Position numbers and translations under genes: made by a program
Notes under the pieces: model-generated
What the model was told of the DNA's origin: nothing
The model's database searches: none
The model's input: only the letters and a program-made list of their open reading frames with translations
Shown: positions 1-11,810 of the stretch, in pieces
Layout: each line of letters starts with the position of its first letter
Numbering within the stretch: the first letter of the stretch is position 1
Assembly (NCBI GenBank): GCA_036768485.1
Contig: JAVLUZ010000145.1
Location: 18,363,706 to 18,427,705 of the forward strand
Length of the DNA: 64,000 bases
Direction of reading: 5' to 3'
From: Mermis nigrescens
Taxonomy: Eukaryota > Nematoda > Enoplea > Mermithida > Mermithidae

Positions 1-277
1 AAAAGCGAGAGCGATTAGTGATTAAAATTGAAAGTAATGCTAAATTGCTAAAACCATGCTTGAACTTGGAATGAAAATAAAATGTTGAACATAACCACCT
101 TTATTAGTATGCTCTACAAACAAGTGAAGGTATCGTTTTTATCCTTTTCAAATTGGTATGTAATCATGCAATGTTAATTGTTAATCTTCAACCCCGACCC
201 CGACCCCGAAAAACCGGGGTTTTTCATCCCCGACCCCGACCCCGATCGGGGGTGAAAATCTGACCCGCGATCACTTG

Positions 278-280
<3 letters not shown>
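1..280. other. AT-rich DNA with a CCCGA-type GC-rich patch
   Basis: No gene is visible. Positions about 189-251 hold repeated CCCCGA units on both sides of a small palindrome (ACCGGGGTTTTT region). Together with the GGGGCC-rich stretch at about 376-421 they bracket the (TA)n tract. A similar GGCCCCGG motif recurs near 26729-26763, so this is probably the end of a dispersed element. Confidence 0.4.

Positions 281-368
<88 letters not shown>
281..368. repeat. (TA)n microsatellite
   Basis: Uninterrupted AT dinucleotide tract of 88 bp. It can form a cruciform or hairpin and is prone to length error in assembly. The tyrosine-isoleucine open frames across it are artefacts of the repeat. Confidence 0.97.
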
Positions 369-372
<4 letters not shown>

Positions 373-421
373 GATGTGCCGGGGCCGCTCTTTTGTCGGG
401 GCCGGGGCCTGGCCGGGGCCT

Positions 422-1460
<1,039 letters not shown>

Positions 1461-1608
1461 CCCGAGTTATTAAGGGAGATGGCGACTAAACGAGCTGAAG
1501 AGCCGCAATGCTTTACTACTATACTTATTTGATCTGATCAATACCGTACTATTGTTTATCTATTGATCATTTGTTCATTTTTGCCATTGCGTATTTCCGT
1601 TTTGCACG

Positions 1609-2748
1609 ATGTCTCGGTCTGAAAATTCTACTGCCGACAAGAATAGCCTGAAATTAACTGTTTAGGTGTTGTCCTAAGTGCTGCGATTAGACAGTGGACG
1701 TCACTCATAGAATCTTGGGAAGCAAATTTTCTAAGATCTGGTTTCACGGATCTTGCGTCGGTCTTGACAGAGATGCGTACGATCTCCTAGCATCGTTGGA
1801 CCAATTTTTCTTCTGTCCGACCTGCTTGCCTACTGGGAAGCGTATTTTTGCTATTGAACACAAGATTGTCTCATTAGAAAACCATCTCCATTCCTTCGAA
1901 ACCGCCGTAAACGATAAAGTGTCTGAACTATCCGACTCGATTTCCAAAATCAATCCTGTTATAGCCGCTCCTGATCTACCGAATATCCAATTCCTAATTC
2001 AGGACGCTCTGGAAAAGGAATCTAAAAAGTCTAGTTCTGTTTTATTTGGCCCTAATGATTCTCAGGATGACCTTGCTACCCTAAAATCGCTCGTTGACAA
2101 CCATAATACCGATTCGCAACTAAAGTCCAATGACATTGTAAGCTGCTTTCGTGACGGACCATCCAACCCTAATAAGCCTCGTTTTCTGAAAGTTTGCATG
2201 TCCAACAGTCAATCAAAATGGTCTTTCATTCGCTCTGTGAACACTTCGCTTAAAAATCGGAATTCTGGTCCTTACATTCACCTAAGAACACGCCCAGATT
2301 ATCCTACCTCTAACGTCAACGTGAGTTGGTCGGTGAGCTCCGTGAACGGATTTCTAAAGGCTAGTCTGGCCTCTTCATCGATTTTCAAGCTGATTGTATC
2401 AAAAAGCGTCAGGACCACACCTGGGCGTGGGGGGGTTTGGGGATATGCATCCCCCAGAAACCAAAATACCCCCTTCAGAAATCAAAATACCCCCAGAATT
2501 CAATTTTCGAAAATTTTTATTCCGTTTTTTCGCAATTTCTTGATGCCAATGGATAGTGCTTGATGAGAAACGTCGAAAAATGGTGTTTTTATCGCCATAC
2601 CACCATTTTTAAGACCATTTTTTGACCTTCAGAAAATTTTGCACCCCCCAGAATTTTCTTGCTGCCCACGTATGGTTTGGACTCTCAGCAGTTACGCTCT
2701 AATCCGTCTGTCAATTCAAAAAAGCCTGGCGCTTCGCGAAAAATCTAG
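1609..2748 (+). pseudogene. LINE ORF1 remnant (PHD-like zinc finger protein)
   Basis: The frame begins with ATG at 1609. After a frameshift near 1660 it shows a Cys-x2-Cys pair, then WFHGSCVGL and a closing FFCPTC. This is the C-x2-C / W-x-H-x2-C / C-x2-C pattern of the PHD-like finger in CR1-type ORF1 proteins, which binds the element RNA. A heptad-rich, probably coiled-coil stretch follows (about 1845-1960). Near 2340-2400 the frame shifts again, and reading resumes after the family A insertion with YGLDSQQLRSNPSV, ending at TAG 2746-2748. The longest uninterrupted piece is 1694-2563, but its last part is read through the insertion and is not native. Confidence 0.8.
2418..2677 (-). mobile_element. 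Family A TIR element inserted in LINE ORF1
   Basis: Related to copies at about 42871-43136 and 46447-46678, which lie in the opposite orientation. The shared ends are of the CATA-CCTGGGCGTG type. The shared interior includes CCTTAAAAATGG and CTATCCATTGGCATC-like stretches (read here as the complement). It interrupts the ORF1 frame between codons for RQDHT and YGLDS. The exact edges and target duplication are blurred by a few bases. Confidence 0.75.
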
Positions 2749-2760
2749 GTAGTCGCGCCC

Positions 2761-3157
2761 ATACATGCACAGTATGGGAATTCTGGGGGGTGAAAACCTA
2801 AAGTGCCTTTTTTGGGCCCAGAAATGGCCGGTACGCGTTGAAAAAACATCGTTTTTGGCATTTCTGACGATACTCTATCCTTCTAGAGCATGAAATCATG
2901 AAAAAAATTTCGAAAAAAGTCGAATAAACTGACCAATATATCGCTTAAAACATGAATATATGGCGCGAAGCGCCGAAAATTTGGCGATTTTGAGCAAATA
3001 GATAGCCAAAAACCCTTAAAAAGACACTTTTTCTACCAATTTTCAGGTAAGTTTAGGAAACTTTTGAAAAATCGCCAATTCTGGGGGGGGGTGAAAATTT
3101 TTTTGCGAGGGGTGAAAATGATTCTGGCGGGGGATGAAACCCCCAAGATCATGTATG
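2761..3157 (+). mobile_element. Family B element with 9-bp target duplication
   Basis: The element is flanked by identical GTCGCGCCC at 2752-2760 and 3158-3166. Its ends are ATACATGCACAG and the complement of CATACATGATCTTGGGGG. The 9-bp duplication suggests a Mutator-like non-autonomous element. It contains the GC hairpin GGCGCGAAGCGCC at 2962-2974. It lies between LINE ORF1 and the endonuclease. Partial family members are seen at 24480, 26830, 28880, 33136, 38528, 40531, 44889, 56865 and 60560. Confidence 0.88.
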
Positions 3158-3167
3158 GTCGCGCCCC

Positions 3168-3860
3168 TTCTAAATGTTTTGCGTTTAAAAGTTATGTATT
3201 TTAATTCAAGAAGTTTGTTAAATAAGCTAGGTGATTTGAAACTTTTACTTAATAGCAAAGAATTTGAGATAATACTTTGTTGTGATTCTTGGCTTTATCC
3301 TGAAATTCCAGATAGCCTACTTTGCAGTTCAGATACTTATCAAGTTTTTCGTTGTGACCGTCTCAGTAAACGCGGGGTTGGAGTTATAGCCTTGGTCAGT
3401 AACAGATAACGTATAAAAATTATCAAAATTCCTGTAATTTTTCCTGCTAGTGAAATCTTAATTTTCGATTTATGCAATAAAGATATTAAAACCAGATTTA
3501 TTTTAGCATATCGTCCATTCAACTATGATACTATATATATAGCTGAAAATCTTTGTCATTCAATTGAATGGGCTTCAAATGTTTCTTATCCTTTAATAAT
3601 AGTCGGCGATTTCAATCTTCCTAAAATTAATTGGGTTTACAACACTTTTCCCCCTGATCCTATTAATACTTTATTTTATGATACGTTCTGTACAACTGGT
3701 TTGAATCAACTAATTCGTAGTCCAACTCACGATAATAATATTTTAGATTTGCTCTTTTCACTTAACATAGCCACTAACGTGAAAGTGTTACCCCTTTTCA
3801 GATAGTGACCATAATTCTATTGTTTTTGAGATTCACGGGTCAAAAGAGATAAAAATGTGC
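3168..3860 (+). pseudogene. LINE apurinic-type endonuclease domain remnant
   Basis: The translation shows YFNSRSLLNK, DSWL, FRCDR, then GDFNLPKINW and, after a one-base frameshift near 3797, SDHNSIVFEIH. GDFN and SDHN are the conserved metal and catalytic motifs of the endonuclease that nicks target DNA for target-primed reverse transcription. An in-frame TAA at 3407-3409 splits the domain, but reading continues in the same frame beyond it to the frameshift. Damage is light and the catalytic motifs survive, so the insertion is not extremely old. Confidence 0.85.
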
Positions 3861-4439
3861 CCTTTCGTTGAAATTTTCCTACAGCTAATTACGAATTAAT
3901 CTCTATTCGTTTAGCCACTGTTTCTTGGCCTTATTTATTTAACCAGTGTACTTCAGCGGATGATACGTATAATGTTTTTATTTCTGTTCTTCAAACTATT
4001 AGTTCTGAACTCATACCTAAAAAAGTACAAAAAAATTCTAAAAAAGCCCTCCCTAAACATATTCGTAAATTACATTAAAAAAACTAAGACTATGGAAGAA
4101 ATACAAATTGTTTATAACTAATGCTAATCGTATCATCTATTCTAGTTTCTGCATATCTATAAAAAGAGAAACCAAAAACTTTTTTGCTAACGAAGAATTA
4201 GAAGTTTTAAAATCAGGTGATATCCGTAACTTTTACAATTTTGTTAATTCTCGTTTAAAAATGAATAAAAATTTATTTCCCTTGACTACGTAACGGTATT
4301 GAATTAGATAATGATCATGTAAAAGCTAATCATTTCAACTCATATTTTGCATCTGTTTTCACTCTTGATGATAAAACTCTTCCTGTTTTCTGGCTCGTAC
4401 ATTTTCATCTTTATCGACTATTGATTTTGATGTAGACAC

Positions 4440-5926
4440 CGTTTACAGAGCTATTTGCGTATCTAAACCAAGTACTGCATTAGGCCCTGATGGCCTGTGC
4501 TCGTATTTTATCAAAAAATTAGGTTATTTGCTCTCCTCTCCTCTTGCTTCTATCTTTGAAACATCTTTTCTATCAGGTTCAGTCCCAAAATTGTAGCGTC
4601 AAGCAAATATAATTCCTGTTTTTAAAAATAAAGGCGATTCTGGATGTGTTGAAAATTATCGTCCGATTTCTTTGTGCTGCTCTGCTTGTAAAATTATGGT
4701 AAAAATCGTCAATAATAAGATTCTTGAGTACTTAAATAAAAATAATTTGCTTTCTCCCCTTCAATTTGGTTTTTTAAAAGGTAGATCATGTTAAACCCAA
4801 TTGCTAAAGATTAAAAACGAATGGGCAAAATGTCTCGATAAAAAATCTACAATTGACGTAACTTTCATCGATCTCATAAAAGCCTTTGACAAAATTTCGC
4901 ATACAAAATTACTTCATAAACTTTCTGCATATGGCTTACATGGTTTCCTATTTAACTGGCTTAAATCTTTGTTATCTTCTCGATCTCAGTGCGTAGTCGT
5001 TAAAAGTTCTTTTCCAGATTGCCTAAATGTATCTACTGGTGTCCCGCAAGGGAGTGTGATTGGGCCAACTCTTTTTCTGATTTACATAAATGATTTGTTC
5101 GATAATATCAATAGTTGTGTACGTTTATTTGCCGATGATCTTAAATTGTATAATTCGTCTTCCTGTAACGCTATAGTTCAAATTGATCTTAATAAGCTTT
5201 ATATGTGGTCGCGTGAATGGCAGCTTCAGATATCTATCGATAAATGCTCAGTTCTGTATTTTGGTTACAAAAATCCTAAATATCAATATTTCATTGGAAA
5301 TCAACTTTTGCCTTCTGATTCGTACTGTGTCCGTGACTTAGGTGTTCTGCTGTCTCAAAATTTGTAATTTAATCAGCACCATCTCAAAATAAGTAAAAAG
5401 TTTCTCAGCGCTCTAGTCTGATACTGGAGTTATTCTTTTCTCATGATCATGAAATTTTGTCTCGTGCGTTTAAGATCTATGTTCGACCACTGCTTTAATA
5501 TTGCTCTACTGTTTGGAGTCCATATCGTATTCGAGATATTGATCGCATTGAAAGAGTTCAGCGCAGGTTTACGCGAAATATTTTCGGCTTTAACAGCGAT
5601 TTTTCTTATAACGATCGTTTAATTAAACTGTCTTTAGAACGTCTTGAAACACACAGTATTCATTTTGCGTTGTGCTTGTATTTTCAAATTATTACTTGAC
5701 AGTCCAATATTCTTTGTGACGAATTTTTTGCTTTCAACAACAATTGTACTCGCTCTGTTAATAATTTTAAGCTTGTTGTTCCAGTAGCTCGTTCCGATAT
5801 TCTCAAGTATGATTTCAGTCATAGATATGTTAATCTGTGGAATTCGCTTCTGCACGATCTTGTAAGTTCACCTAGCTTGGAATTTTTAAGCGCAAACTCA
5901 GTACTTTCGATTTATCTTTTTTTGTA
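4440..5926 (+). pseudogene. LINE reverse transcriptase and C-terminal remnant
   Basis: Motifs in order: ALGPDGLCSYF, NYRPISL, LSPLQFGFLKGRS, a DLIKAFDKISH palm motif, GVPQGSVIGPTLFLIYINDL, and the active-site LFADDLKLY (FADD at about 5128-5139). The thumb and C-terminal region follow with YCSTVWSPY and the terminal VNLWNSL stretch typical of CR1/Jockey proteins. Stops at 4594-4596, 4792-4794 and after 5364, plus several frameshifts, break the frame. The longest open piece is 4801-5367. It would have copied the element RNA at the nicked target. Confidence 0.92.
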
Positions 5927-6047
5927 AAGGGGCACGCGTAAGTTGTCACTTTGTGACTGCGTGTTCCAATTGCTGTCGTTTCTTATCATATGCATTATTT
6001 TTTATCACGTGTTTTCTTGGACGTAGCAATAAATCCTTTGTTGTTGT

Positions 6048-6785
6048 CACTGTTCTTTTTTGTACAAGACAAATATTTTGAGGCTCGTACAAAGATTTTG
6101 GAGCCATCTTTGTACAATGTACAAAGACTTTGGGGCAAAGTAAAGTAATTTTAACACTTTTTGAGTGTTTTTTAAGCAAAATTTCAAAAATTTTTGGCGC
6201 TTCGCGCCGAATATCATAATTACATTGTATTTAGCTCCAAGCGCTGGCATTAAACACTCCAAAATCTATCTTTAAGCGTCTCTGTACAGATTTAAGCCTC
6301 TTTTACATCTATTTCTACTGTTTTATAAAGATTTTATGCAGAAAAAAGAACTATTAAACAACTTTGCACTGTCTTCTGCCGTTTGAAGATAAAATCGACT
6401 CTTTTATCTTTGCGTTGCATTAAATTCATAAGCAAATTGGTGTCTATTATGAGATTCACTCAGCACATTGCAATCGCTTTATTATTTATAATTGTGTAAC
6501 ACAAGTTATTTTAACATACTGAGTCGAATTTTATGTGTAATTTCAACCTAAGACTCATGAAAATTTTGGCGTTTCGGGCCTAACTAATATAACCAGCTGG
6601 ATTTAGGACAAAGTTACACCTTTTCCGAAGCGTGCGGGTCACGGATAACAATCTAGTAGTATATAAAAATGTGTACATTCAATAGCATATCTATAGGGTA
6701 TATGTACAAAAAAATTTTGCTCGTTCAAAGACTTTTTCCGGAGATCTTTGTACATGTACAAAGAGGCTCGTACAAAAAAACAGTG
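6048..6785 (+). mobile_element. Family K hAT-like element in the LINE TTG tail
   Basis: The ends CACTGTTCTTTTTTGTAC and GTACAAAAAAACAGTG form the TIR. Identical GTTGTTGT flanks lie at 6040-6047 and 6786-6793, an 8-bp duplication as for hAT elements, although the flank is itself a TTG repeat. The interior has paired CTTTGTAC motifs and one GC hairpin near 6200-6212. There is no coding capacity. A second copy is at 53636-54356 and a truncated one at about 56270-56757. Confidence 0.85.
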
Positions 6786-6886
6786 GTTGTTGTTGTTGTT
6801 ATATATAATATCGAACGCTATTTACATAGTTAACATAAGAACGAGGCGGTGATTAAATAGTTATGCGATTAAAAATGAACAAAAAA

Positions 6887-7896
6887 GGCAGTAATTATTT
6901 GCAGTCAACTGCAGGCAATATAGCACACAATGTAAAATTACATGCAGTCAAAAACCAGCGGCCTAGACTGCAGGTAATATATCACGCAATGTAAAATTAT
7001 ATGCAGTCAAAAACCAGCGGCCTAGACTGCAGGTAATATAGCACACGATGTGATATTATATGCAGTCAAGCTGAATACTTATTGATATGGGGAGCTGGCG
7101 CTTCGTTCGCATTTCAACCTGTACTAGATGGTTTTAGAAGGCACTTTTATTTGAGATGGTCTGGCAGATCTGCTTCCTCGCTAGGGAATGTTTTTTTGCG
7201 CTGCATGGGTAGCAGCTTCAATAGCTGCCCAGTCACCCATTAGCCCATTTTGATGGGCCAGCATAAGCTCTGGTCCTGCATGGTAGATATTGAGTAGCTG
7301 TTGCTGTTCTTGTCATCATTCTGGAAATTGTTTTATTGTAGCGGAACCAACACGAATGTAAGGTACATGCTTACGTTGTTTACATACTTTATTTTTAGCC
7401 ATTTTTGCCCTTTCTTGCTTTCAAAGCATCTAATTTTCTAGCTGTTATTGTTGACTATTTCGATGAAGTAAGGATTTGTGTATGCTTTTCGGAAATGGGT
7501 GACTAGGCAGCTATTGAAGCTGCTACCCTTGCATCGCGAAAAATTCCCTAGTGAGGAAGCAAATCTGCCAGACCATCTCAAATAAAAGTGCTTTCTAAAA
7601 CCATCTACTACAGGTTAAAATGCGAGCAAAGCGCCAGCTTCCCATATCAATATGCATTCAACTTGACTGCATATAATATCACATTGTGTGCTAAATTACC
7701 TGCAGTCCAGGCCGCTGGTTTTTGACTGCATATAATTTAACATTGCGTGCTATATTACCTGCTGTCTAGGTTTGACTGCATATAATTTTACGTTGTGTGC
7801 TATATTACCTGCAGTCTAGGCCGCTGATTTGTGACTGCATATAATTTTACATTGTATGCTACATAACCTGCAGTTGACTGCAAATAATTACTGCCC
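6887..7896. mobile_element. Long foldback element with internal 59-bp tandem repeats
   Basis: The two ends are inverted copies: GGCAGTAATTATTTGCAGTC at the left and its complement at the right. Each arm carries tandem units of about 59 bp that start ACTGCAGGTAATATAGCAC; about three are on the left (starting 6908, 6967, 7026) and about four on the right. Inside these a second inverted segment pairs about 7080-7235 with about 7496-7665, leaving a central loop. Both flanks are A-rich (6881-6886 and 7897-7903), so any target duplication is obscured. A small minus-strand coding remnant lies in the middle (7181-7402). The superfamily was not recognised. Confidence 0.85.
7181..7402 (-). pseudogene. 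Small ORF remnant inside the foldback element
   Basis: Read on the minus strand from ATG at 7402, the frame gives 28 codons beginning MAKNKVCKQRKHVPYI, then two consecutive TGA stops, then about 44 further codons in the same frame including LMGDWAAIEAATHAAQKN before TAG. The last part lies in the inverted arm, so a second diverged copy of that stretch exists at about 7500-7555. The lysine/arginine-rich start and the continued frame suggest a decayed element protein. No family was recognised and the call is weak. Confidence 0.35.
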
Positions 7897-7903
7897 AAAA
7901 AAA

Positions 7904-8270
7904 TTAAAATCCGAACGGATGGGTGCAATAATTTTCAACAATTTGCTGCTTTGTATAGACGATTCTATAATCTTTTTTACACGTTTCTGTTAAAACGTTC
8001 CGTTCATGGTCCTTCAATATTTTCTTTTCGAATAATGTTTTGACCATTTCGTTGCCTTGGACGAAGGTGAAGACCATCCTCTTCAATATGTCGTAATTGA
8101 TCGACTTTTCGTTTTGGAAGTGTAGTCGGACACCCCGGACTTTATGCGTCTCGGCCAGTATTTAGCCGGCGCCGTTAACGACCTTTGTTTTTTATCCAAA
8201 AATCGCAACGAATTTTTTAATTATAATTAGAGTCTGTTTAGTTCAAGCACGCAGTTTAAACACTCAATTC
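7904..8270. other. Intergenic DNA, nothing recognised
   Basis: No domain, terminal repeat or tandem array was seen. The minus-strand frame at 7904-8086 has no recognisable motif. Confidence 0.4.
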
Positions 8271-8744
8271 ATGGATGCACACGGTCAAAAGTTCTGGGAG
8301 GGGGATAAATCGAGTTTCCTGAAGGGTTGGGGGTCAACGAATAATTTTCACGGCTATTTATGGCGCTAAAATCATGAGTTTGCATTGATTTTTATGAATA
8401 TTTTTGTCGTTCCTCGCCCCACCCCTCCCCCGTCAAAACCCTTAAAAATGCATTAATTCGTCATATTTTAGTCTTAGAATATTCGTGATTAAATTTGCAT
8501 GAAAACAAATGATAATAAAAATGATGGAATGACTTGTACTATCAAATATGCACAAAATAATGGACAACAAGTGTCTGAATGAATAAGCGGACAGAGTAAT
8601 ACTCGGAAAATACTTCAGATTATGCTGCTGGGCATCGTTTGGCGCTCTTTTGTTATTCCAATAATAGATCTTGGTCCGAAAATAGCTTGAGGGGTATGCC
8701 TTTCAAAAGTTGTGGCAAGGGGATACCCCAGTGTGCATGTATAA
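8271..8744. mobile_element. Family H TIR element
   Basis: The left end carries GATGCACACGGTC followed by AAAAGTTCTGGGAGGGG. The right end is its rough complement, CCAGTGTGCATGTAT preceded by AAAGTTGTGGCAAGGGG. A second copy at about 39669-40470 is interrupted by a family I element, and fragments occur at about 24785-24930 and 43140-43235. No coding capacity. Confidence 0.65.
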
Positions 8745-8999
8745 CTCCATTTTTAGTCTTAATACAACGCAAAGCGTATTTTGTATCTAAATGTCTAATG
8801 TTTCACAGGTTTTATGCAGAAAATTAGATTTGTTCAAGAAGCAAGAATGACAACAATTTTTGTCGATGATTATGGATTTGCTGATAAACTTTGACCATTT
8901 TTAGAGTGAATTCAGAAACGTGCATTGCCTGATTTTGTAAAAATTTTAATGTTACGAACCAAAAGTAAAGTGCTCTCTTCTAAATTCATGACTCTGCGC

Positions 9000-9576
9000 C
9001 AGCGTTTTTTTTGTACAAGGTCCGTTTGTACATGTACAAAGATGGTCCCCAAATGTCTTTGTACATTTTGTACATGCAAATTTTTGTGTACTATAATATG
9101 GTACAGTAGCGATTTTAGTGTGGTAAAACAGGGTTTTCGATCTTTGGTAGTGTATTTTTGCTATTTTCTGGGTTTCTGACGCCAAAAATTATTGAAAATT
9201 GTCTCAAAACGGCGTGAAGTGCCGAAAAATTTGACTTTTTCTATTCTAAATGCAAATTCTGCCATTTCAAAGGTATATAGGACAAACAATTACTCATTTC
9301 GGCGCGAAGCGTCTAAAATTTTTGGGAATTTTACACCTTTACTAAGAATCGTCCTAAAACGGCGCGAAGCGCCGAAAAATTTGACATTTCTATAGAAATG
9401 CAATTTCTGCCATTATAAAGATATATAGAACACACAATTGCTCTCGAAAATTTTTGCGAATTTCAGACCTGTTTGCAATTATTGTCTCTCCAAAAATCTT
9501 TGTACATGTACAAAGACGGTCCCGAAAAGTCTTTGTACATCGGAATAAATCTTTGCCGAGTACAAAAAAAACATTG
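9000..9576 (+). mobile_element. Family C hAT-like MITE, expanded form
   Basis: The ends CAGCGTTTTTTTTGTAC and GTACAAAAAAAACATTG match the family TIR (CAGTGTTTTTTTGTAC). The flanks CTCTGCGC and ATCTGCCC agree at 6 of 8 positions, in keeping with an aged 8-bp duplication. CTTTGTAC/GTACAAAG pairs occur at both ends. The hairpin-bearing internal module is repeated, which makes this copy longer than the 420-450 bp copies. Confidence 0.8.
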
Positions 9577-9817
9577 ATCTGCCCCGGACCCCGTTAGGGG
9601 CGCTTGAGCGCGCCAACCCAGACCCCCTCCTCAACACTAAGAGAGATGGTTTCCATTGGATTATCACCGTATCTAAGGCATCCGGATAGCAAAATCAGCA
9701 AACCAAAATTCATCCTGTGATCCCACTTATGTTTTGAAAACATTTTGATTGTGCTCCTCCCCTGAAAGACAATCCTGGATACGGGCCTGCCCAGAGGGTT
9801 GTTAGGTCGGTAGCTTT

Positions 9818-10194
9818 CACTGGCGTAGCCAGTGGGGACCCCCTAGGAAACTTTTAACATATTTAAGAATTGAGCAATACGGTTGCATGGTGCTATTCTG
9901 TGACGCAAAATCGGAAAAGTGGTGCTATGCGTCGATTCCTTCTATCGCTTGACAGTTTTAATCGTTTTATTCCAGGGAAAGTCAAAAAATTAGCGTTTTG
10001 CGCACATCAAGCATTTTTTCCGTCAAAAACGTAAAAAATTTCAAAAAATAAATTTTTTATTGCTCAAATAGTGCTGGACGATGTGAAAAGAAAAAAACAC
10101 GTTATTTAACGGTCCTGGCCCATTTTTATGGTTTTTCAATGGAAAAAAATTTGTTCCTGATTCTCCCTTGGCAAAAATCCTGACTACGCCTATG
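9818..10194. mobile_element. hAT-like MITE with perfect 8-bp target duplication
   Basis: GTAGCTTT occurs at 9810-9817 and again at 10195-10202. The ends CACTGGCGTAGCCAG and CTGACTACGCCTATG are inverted. The end sequence resembles that of the large composite element at 49759-53572. Length 377 bp, no coding capacity. Confidence 0.88.
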
Positions 10195-10226
10195 GTAGCT
10201 TTATTATCACTTAGGTAGTTTTTTGG

Positions 10227-11395
10227 GCCCTTGGCCATGAATGCTAATTTCCAGTCAAGGAAATAAGAATATGTCCATGATTTTAGCTTACTCTTTCCTA
10301 AAAGAACCATTTTCAGTAAAAAAGGACAATGGAAAATTTTCCATTGTCCGCTTCCTCTTTTCATTCTCCATTTTCCAGATTTTACCCATTTTTACATTCA
10401 CCGACGATTTTCCATCTTGGCCATGAGTAGGCCCGTATCCAGAATATTTTTACGGGGGGGACGACCAAAATTTCTCAAAACATAAGGGGGACCAAAGGAT
10501 GAATTTTGGTCTTCAAATTTTGCTATCCAGATGCTTCAAATAGGGTGAGAATCCAATGGAAACCACCTCTTTTAGGTCTGGTGTGGCGCGCTCAAGTGCC
10601 CCCCAGCGGGGTCTGGGGCAGAGCCTCGGAAAATTTTGCTCAGAAAAGCACCTCAAAGTTGAATCGTAAGATTAAAATTTTCATAAAACAGCCTAATTTT
10701 TATTCTGATATTAGTCTAAAATTAGTCAAACTTCATCACTAAAATTCTTTATCATCGCCAAAAAATGTCTGTCATTCTTGCTTCTTGTATAAATCTCATT
10801 TTCTGCGTAAAACCTGCAAAAAAGAGAAGGTGTAGATGCAAAATATGCTTTAAATTGCATAAAGATTGAATATTGAGTGTTTTAATCGTGCGTTTGGGAC
10901 TGAATGGATAAAAATTAATAATTGTGAAAATCTACAATTTTTTGCTTAAAAAATAAAGGGGGGAGTAGAGAAAAAAATCATTCTCAGATTACAGTTCGGG
11001 GGGAAGGTATATACATGCCCCTGGATACGAGCGTGACCATGAATGCGAATTTTCAACCGAGGACATCAAAATATCCATGATTTCAGCTTAATCATTCCTT
11101 AAAAACCATACAGTGAAAAAATTTGAAAAAGGAAAAATCTCCATTTTTTCTTTCCATTTTCCATTTCCCGGATTTAACCCATTTTTCCATATTCCAGCGA
11201 TTTTCCATCTTGACCATGAATGCGAATTTCCAACCAAGGACATCAAAATATTCATACTTTTAGCTTAATCCTTTCTAAAAGGAGTCCGAATTTTATCCGG
11301 TTTCCATTTTTCTATTTCTATTTTCGATTTTCGGATTTTTCCAATTTTTTAATTTCCATTCCCATTTCCGTTTCCGGATGTTACCCCCCTCAAAT
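10227..11395. repeat. Three related ~180-bp units, one pair in tandem, split by a family E element
   Basis: Units beginning CCATGAATGCGAATTTCCAA occur at about 10235 (diverged), 11036 and 11215. The last two abut directly. Each unit includes a TTTTAGCTTA stretch and ends in a pyrimidine-rich run of CCATTTTCC repeats followed by GATTTTCCATCTTG. Between the first and second lies a family E element at about 10433-11033. Confidence 0.75.
10433..11033. mobile_element. Family E hAT-like element
   Basis: The ends GGCCCGTATCCAG and CTGGATACGAGCG are inverted. Flanking GCCATGAG / ACCATGAA share CCATGA. The interior near 10590-10640 (CAGCGGGGTCTGGGGCAGAG) is shared with the composite element at 49759-53572. 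Other family E sequence lies at 12475-13520, 36611-37092 and about 45780-46730. Confidence 0.65.
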
Positions 11396-11399
11396 CTCC

Positions 11400-11810
11400 C
11401 ACAAACCACGAAGCCTCATGGCTTGGCCTGGCCTCGTCACGCTACGCCACGTCACTCGCCACACAATTTGCCACCAAGAAGGTGCACAGCTTAGACAGTG
11501 TGGGGGATAGGAGTTAGTCGGTCCGTGGGTAAACAGAAAGGCGATATTGGCCCGTTTTTCACTATTTTCCGCTCTTTCTTTTAAGACATTTGACAGCCTA
11601 CATAAAAATCATGAGCGTTTAAGTTAATTTTGACCTAAATTGAGTCAAAAAATTTCTAAAAAATCTATAAGACTAAAAACGTTTTTACTACTCACTTTTT
11701 GAGAGGAAGTTTTTGAAAACTAAACTTTTACGCATGATGAGACGGCCGGCTTTGAATGAGTAGAGGATCCCCTTACTTGATCTTACGTGCATGATTGTAA
11801 TTCTTTTATT
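11400..11810. other. Upstream region of the CTP synthase gene
   Basis: No TATA box or other promoter element can be named with confidence. If the acceptor-like site at 11811-11831 is used, this stretch may be part of a 5' untranslated intron and the true promoter would lie further upstream. Confidence 0.3.

Larger units (their letters stand above)
1609..6802 (+). mobile_element. Decayed CR1/Jockey-like non-LTR retrotransposon
   Basis: The element reads in the order expected for a CR1/Jockey-clade LINE: an ORF1 with a PHD-like zinc finger, an apurinic-type endonuclease, a reverse transcriptase, a C-terminal region, and a 3' end in a TTG microsatellite. The 3' sequence AGCAATAAATCCTTTG runs into (TTG)n, which continues after an inserted element (6048-6785). 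Three DNA transposons sit inside it: family A near 2418-2677, family B at 2761-3157 and family K at 6048-6785. Several stops and frameshifts show it is dead. The 5' limit is uncertain; 1609 is the first ATG of the ORF1 frame. A 5'-truncated relative of the 3' end lies at about 46036-46185 on the other strand. Confidence 0.88.

Noticed and set aside
1694..2563. Intact 289-residue gene
   Set aside because: It is LINE ORF1 out to about 2340, after which the frame is shifted and reads into the family A insertion; both ends are non-native.
6887..7896. CRISPR-like array because of the regular 59-bp units
   Set aside because: The units are contiguous with no unique spacers and are mirrored in an inverted arm of an animal genome; this is a foldback element.
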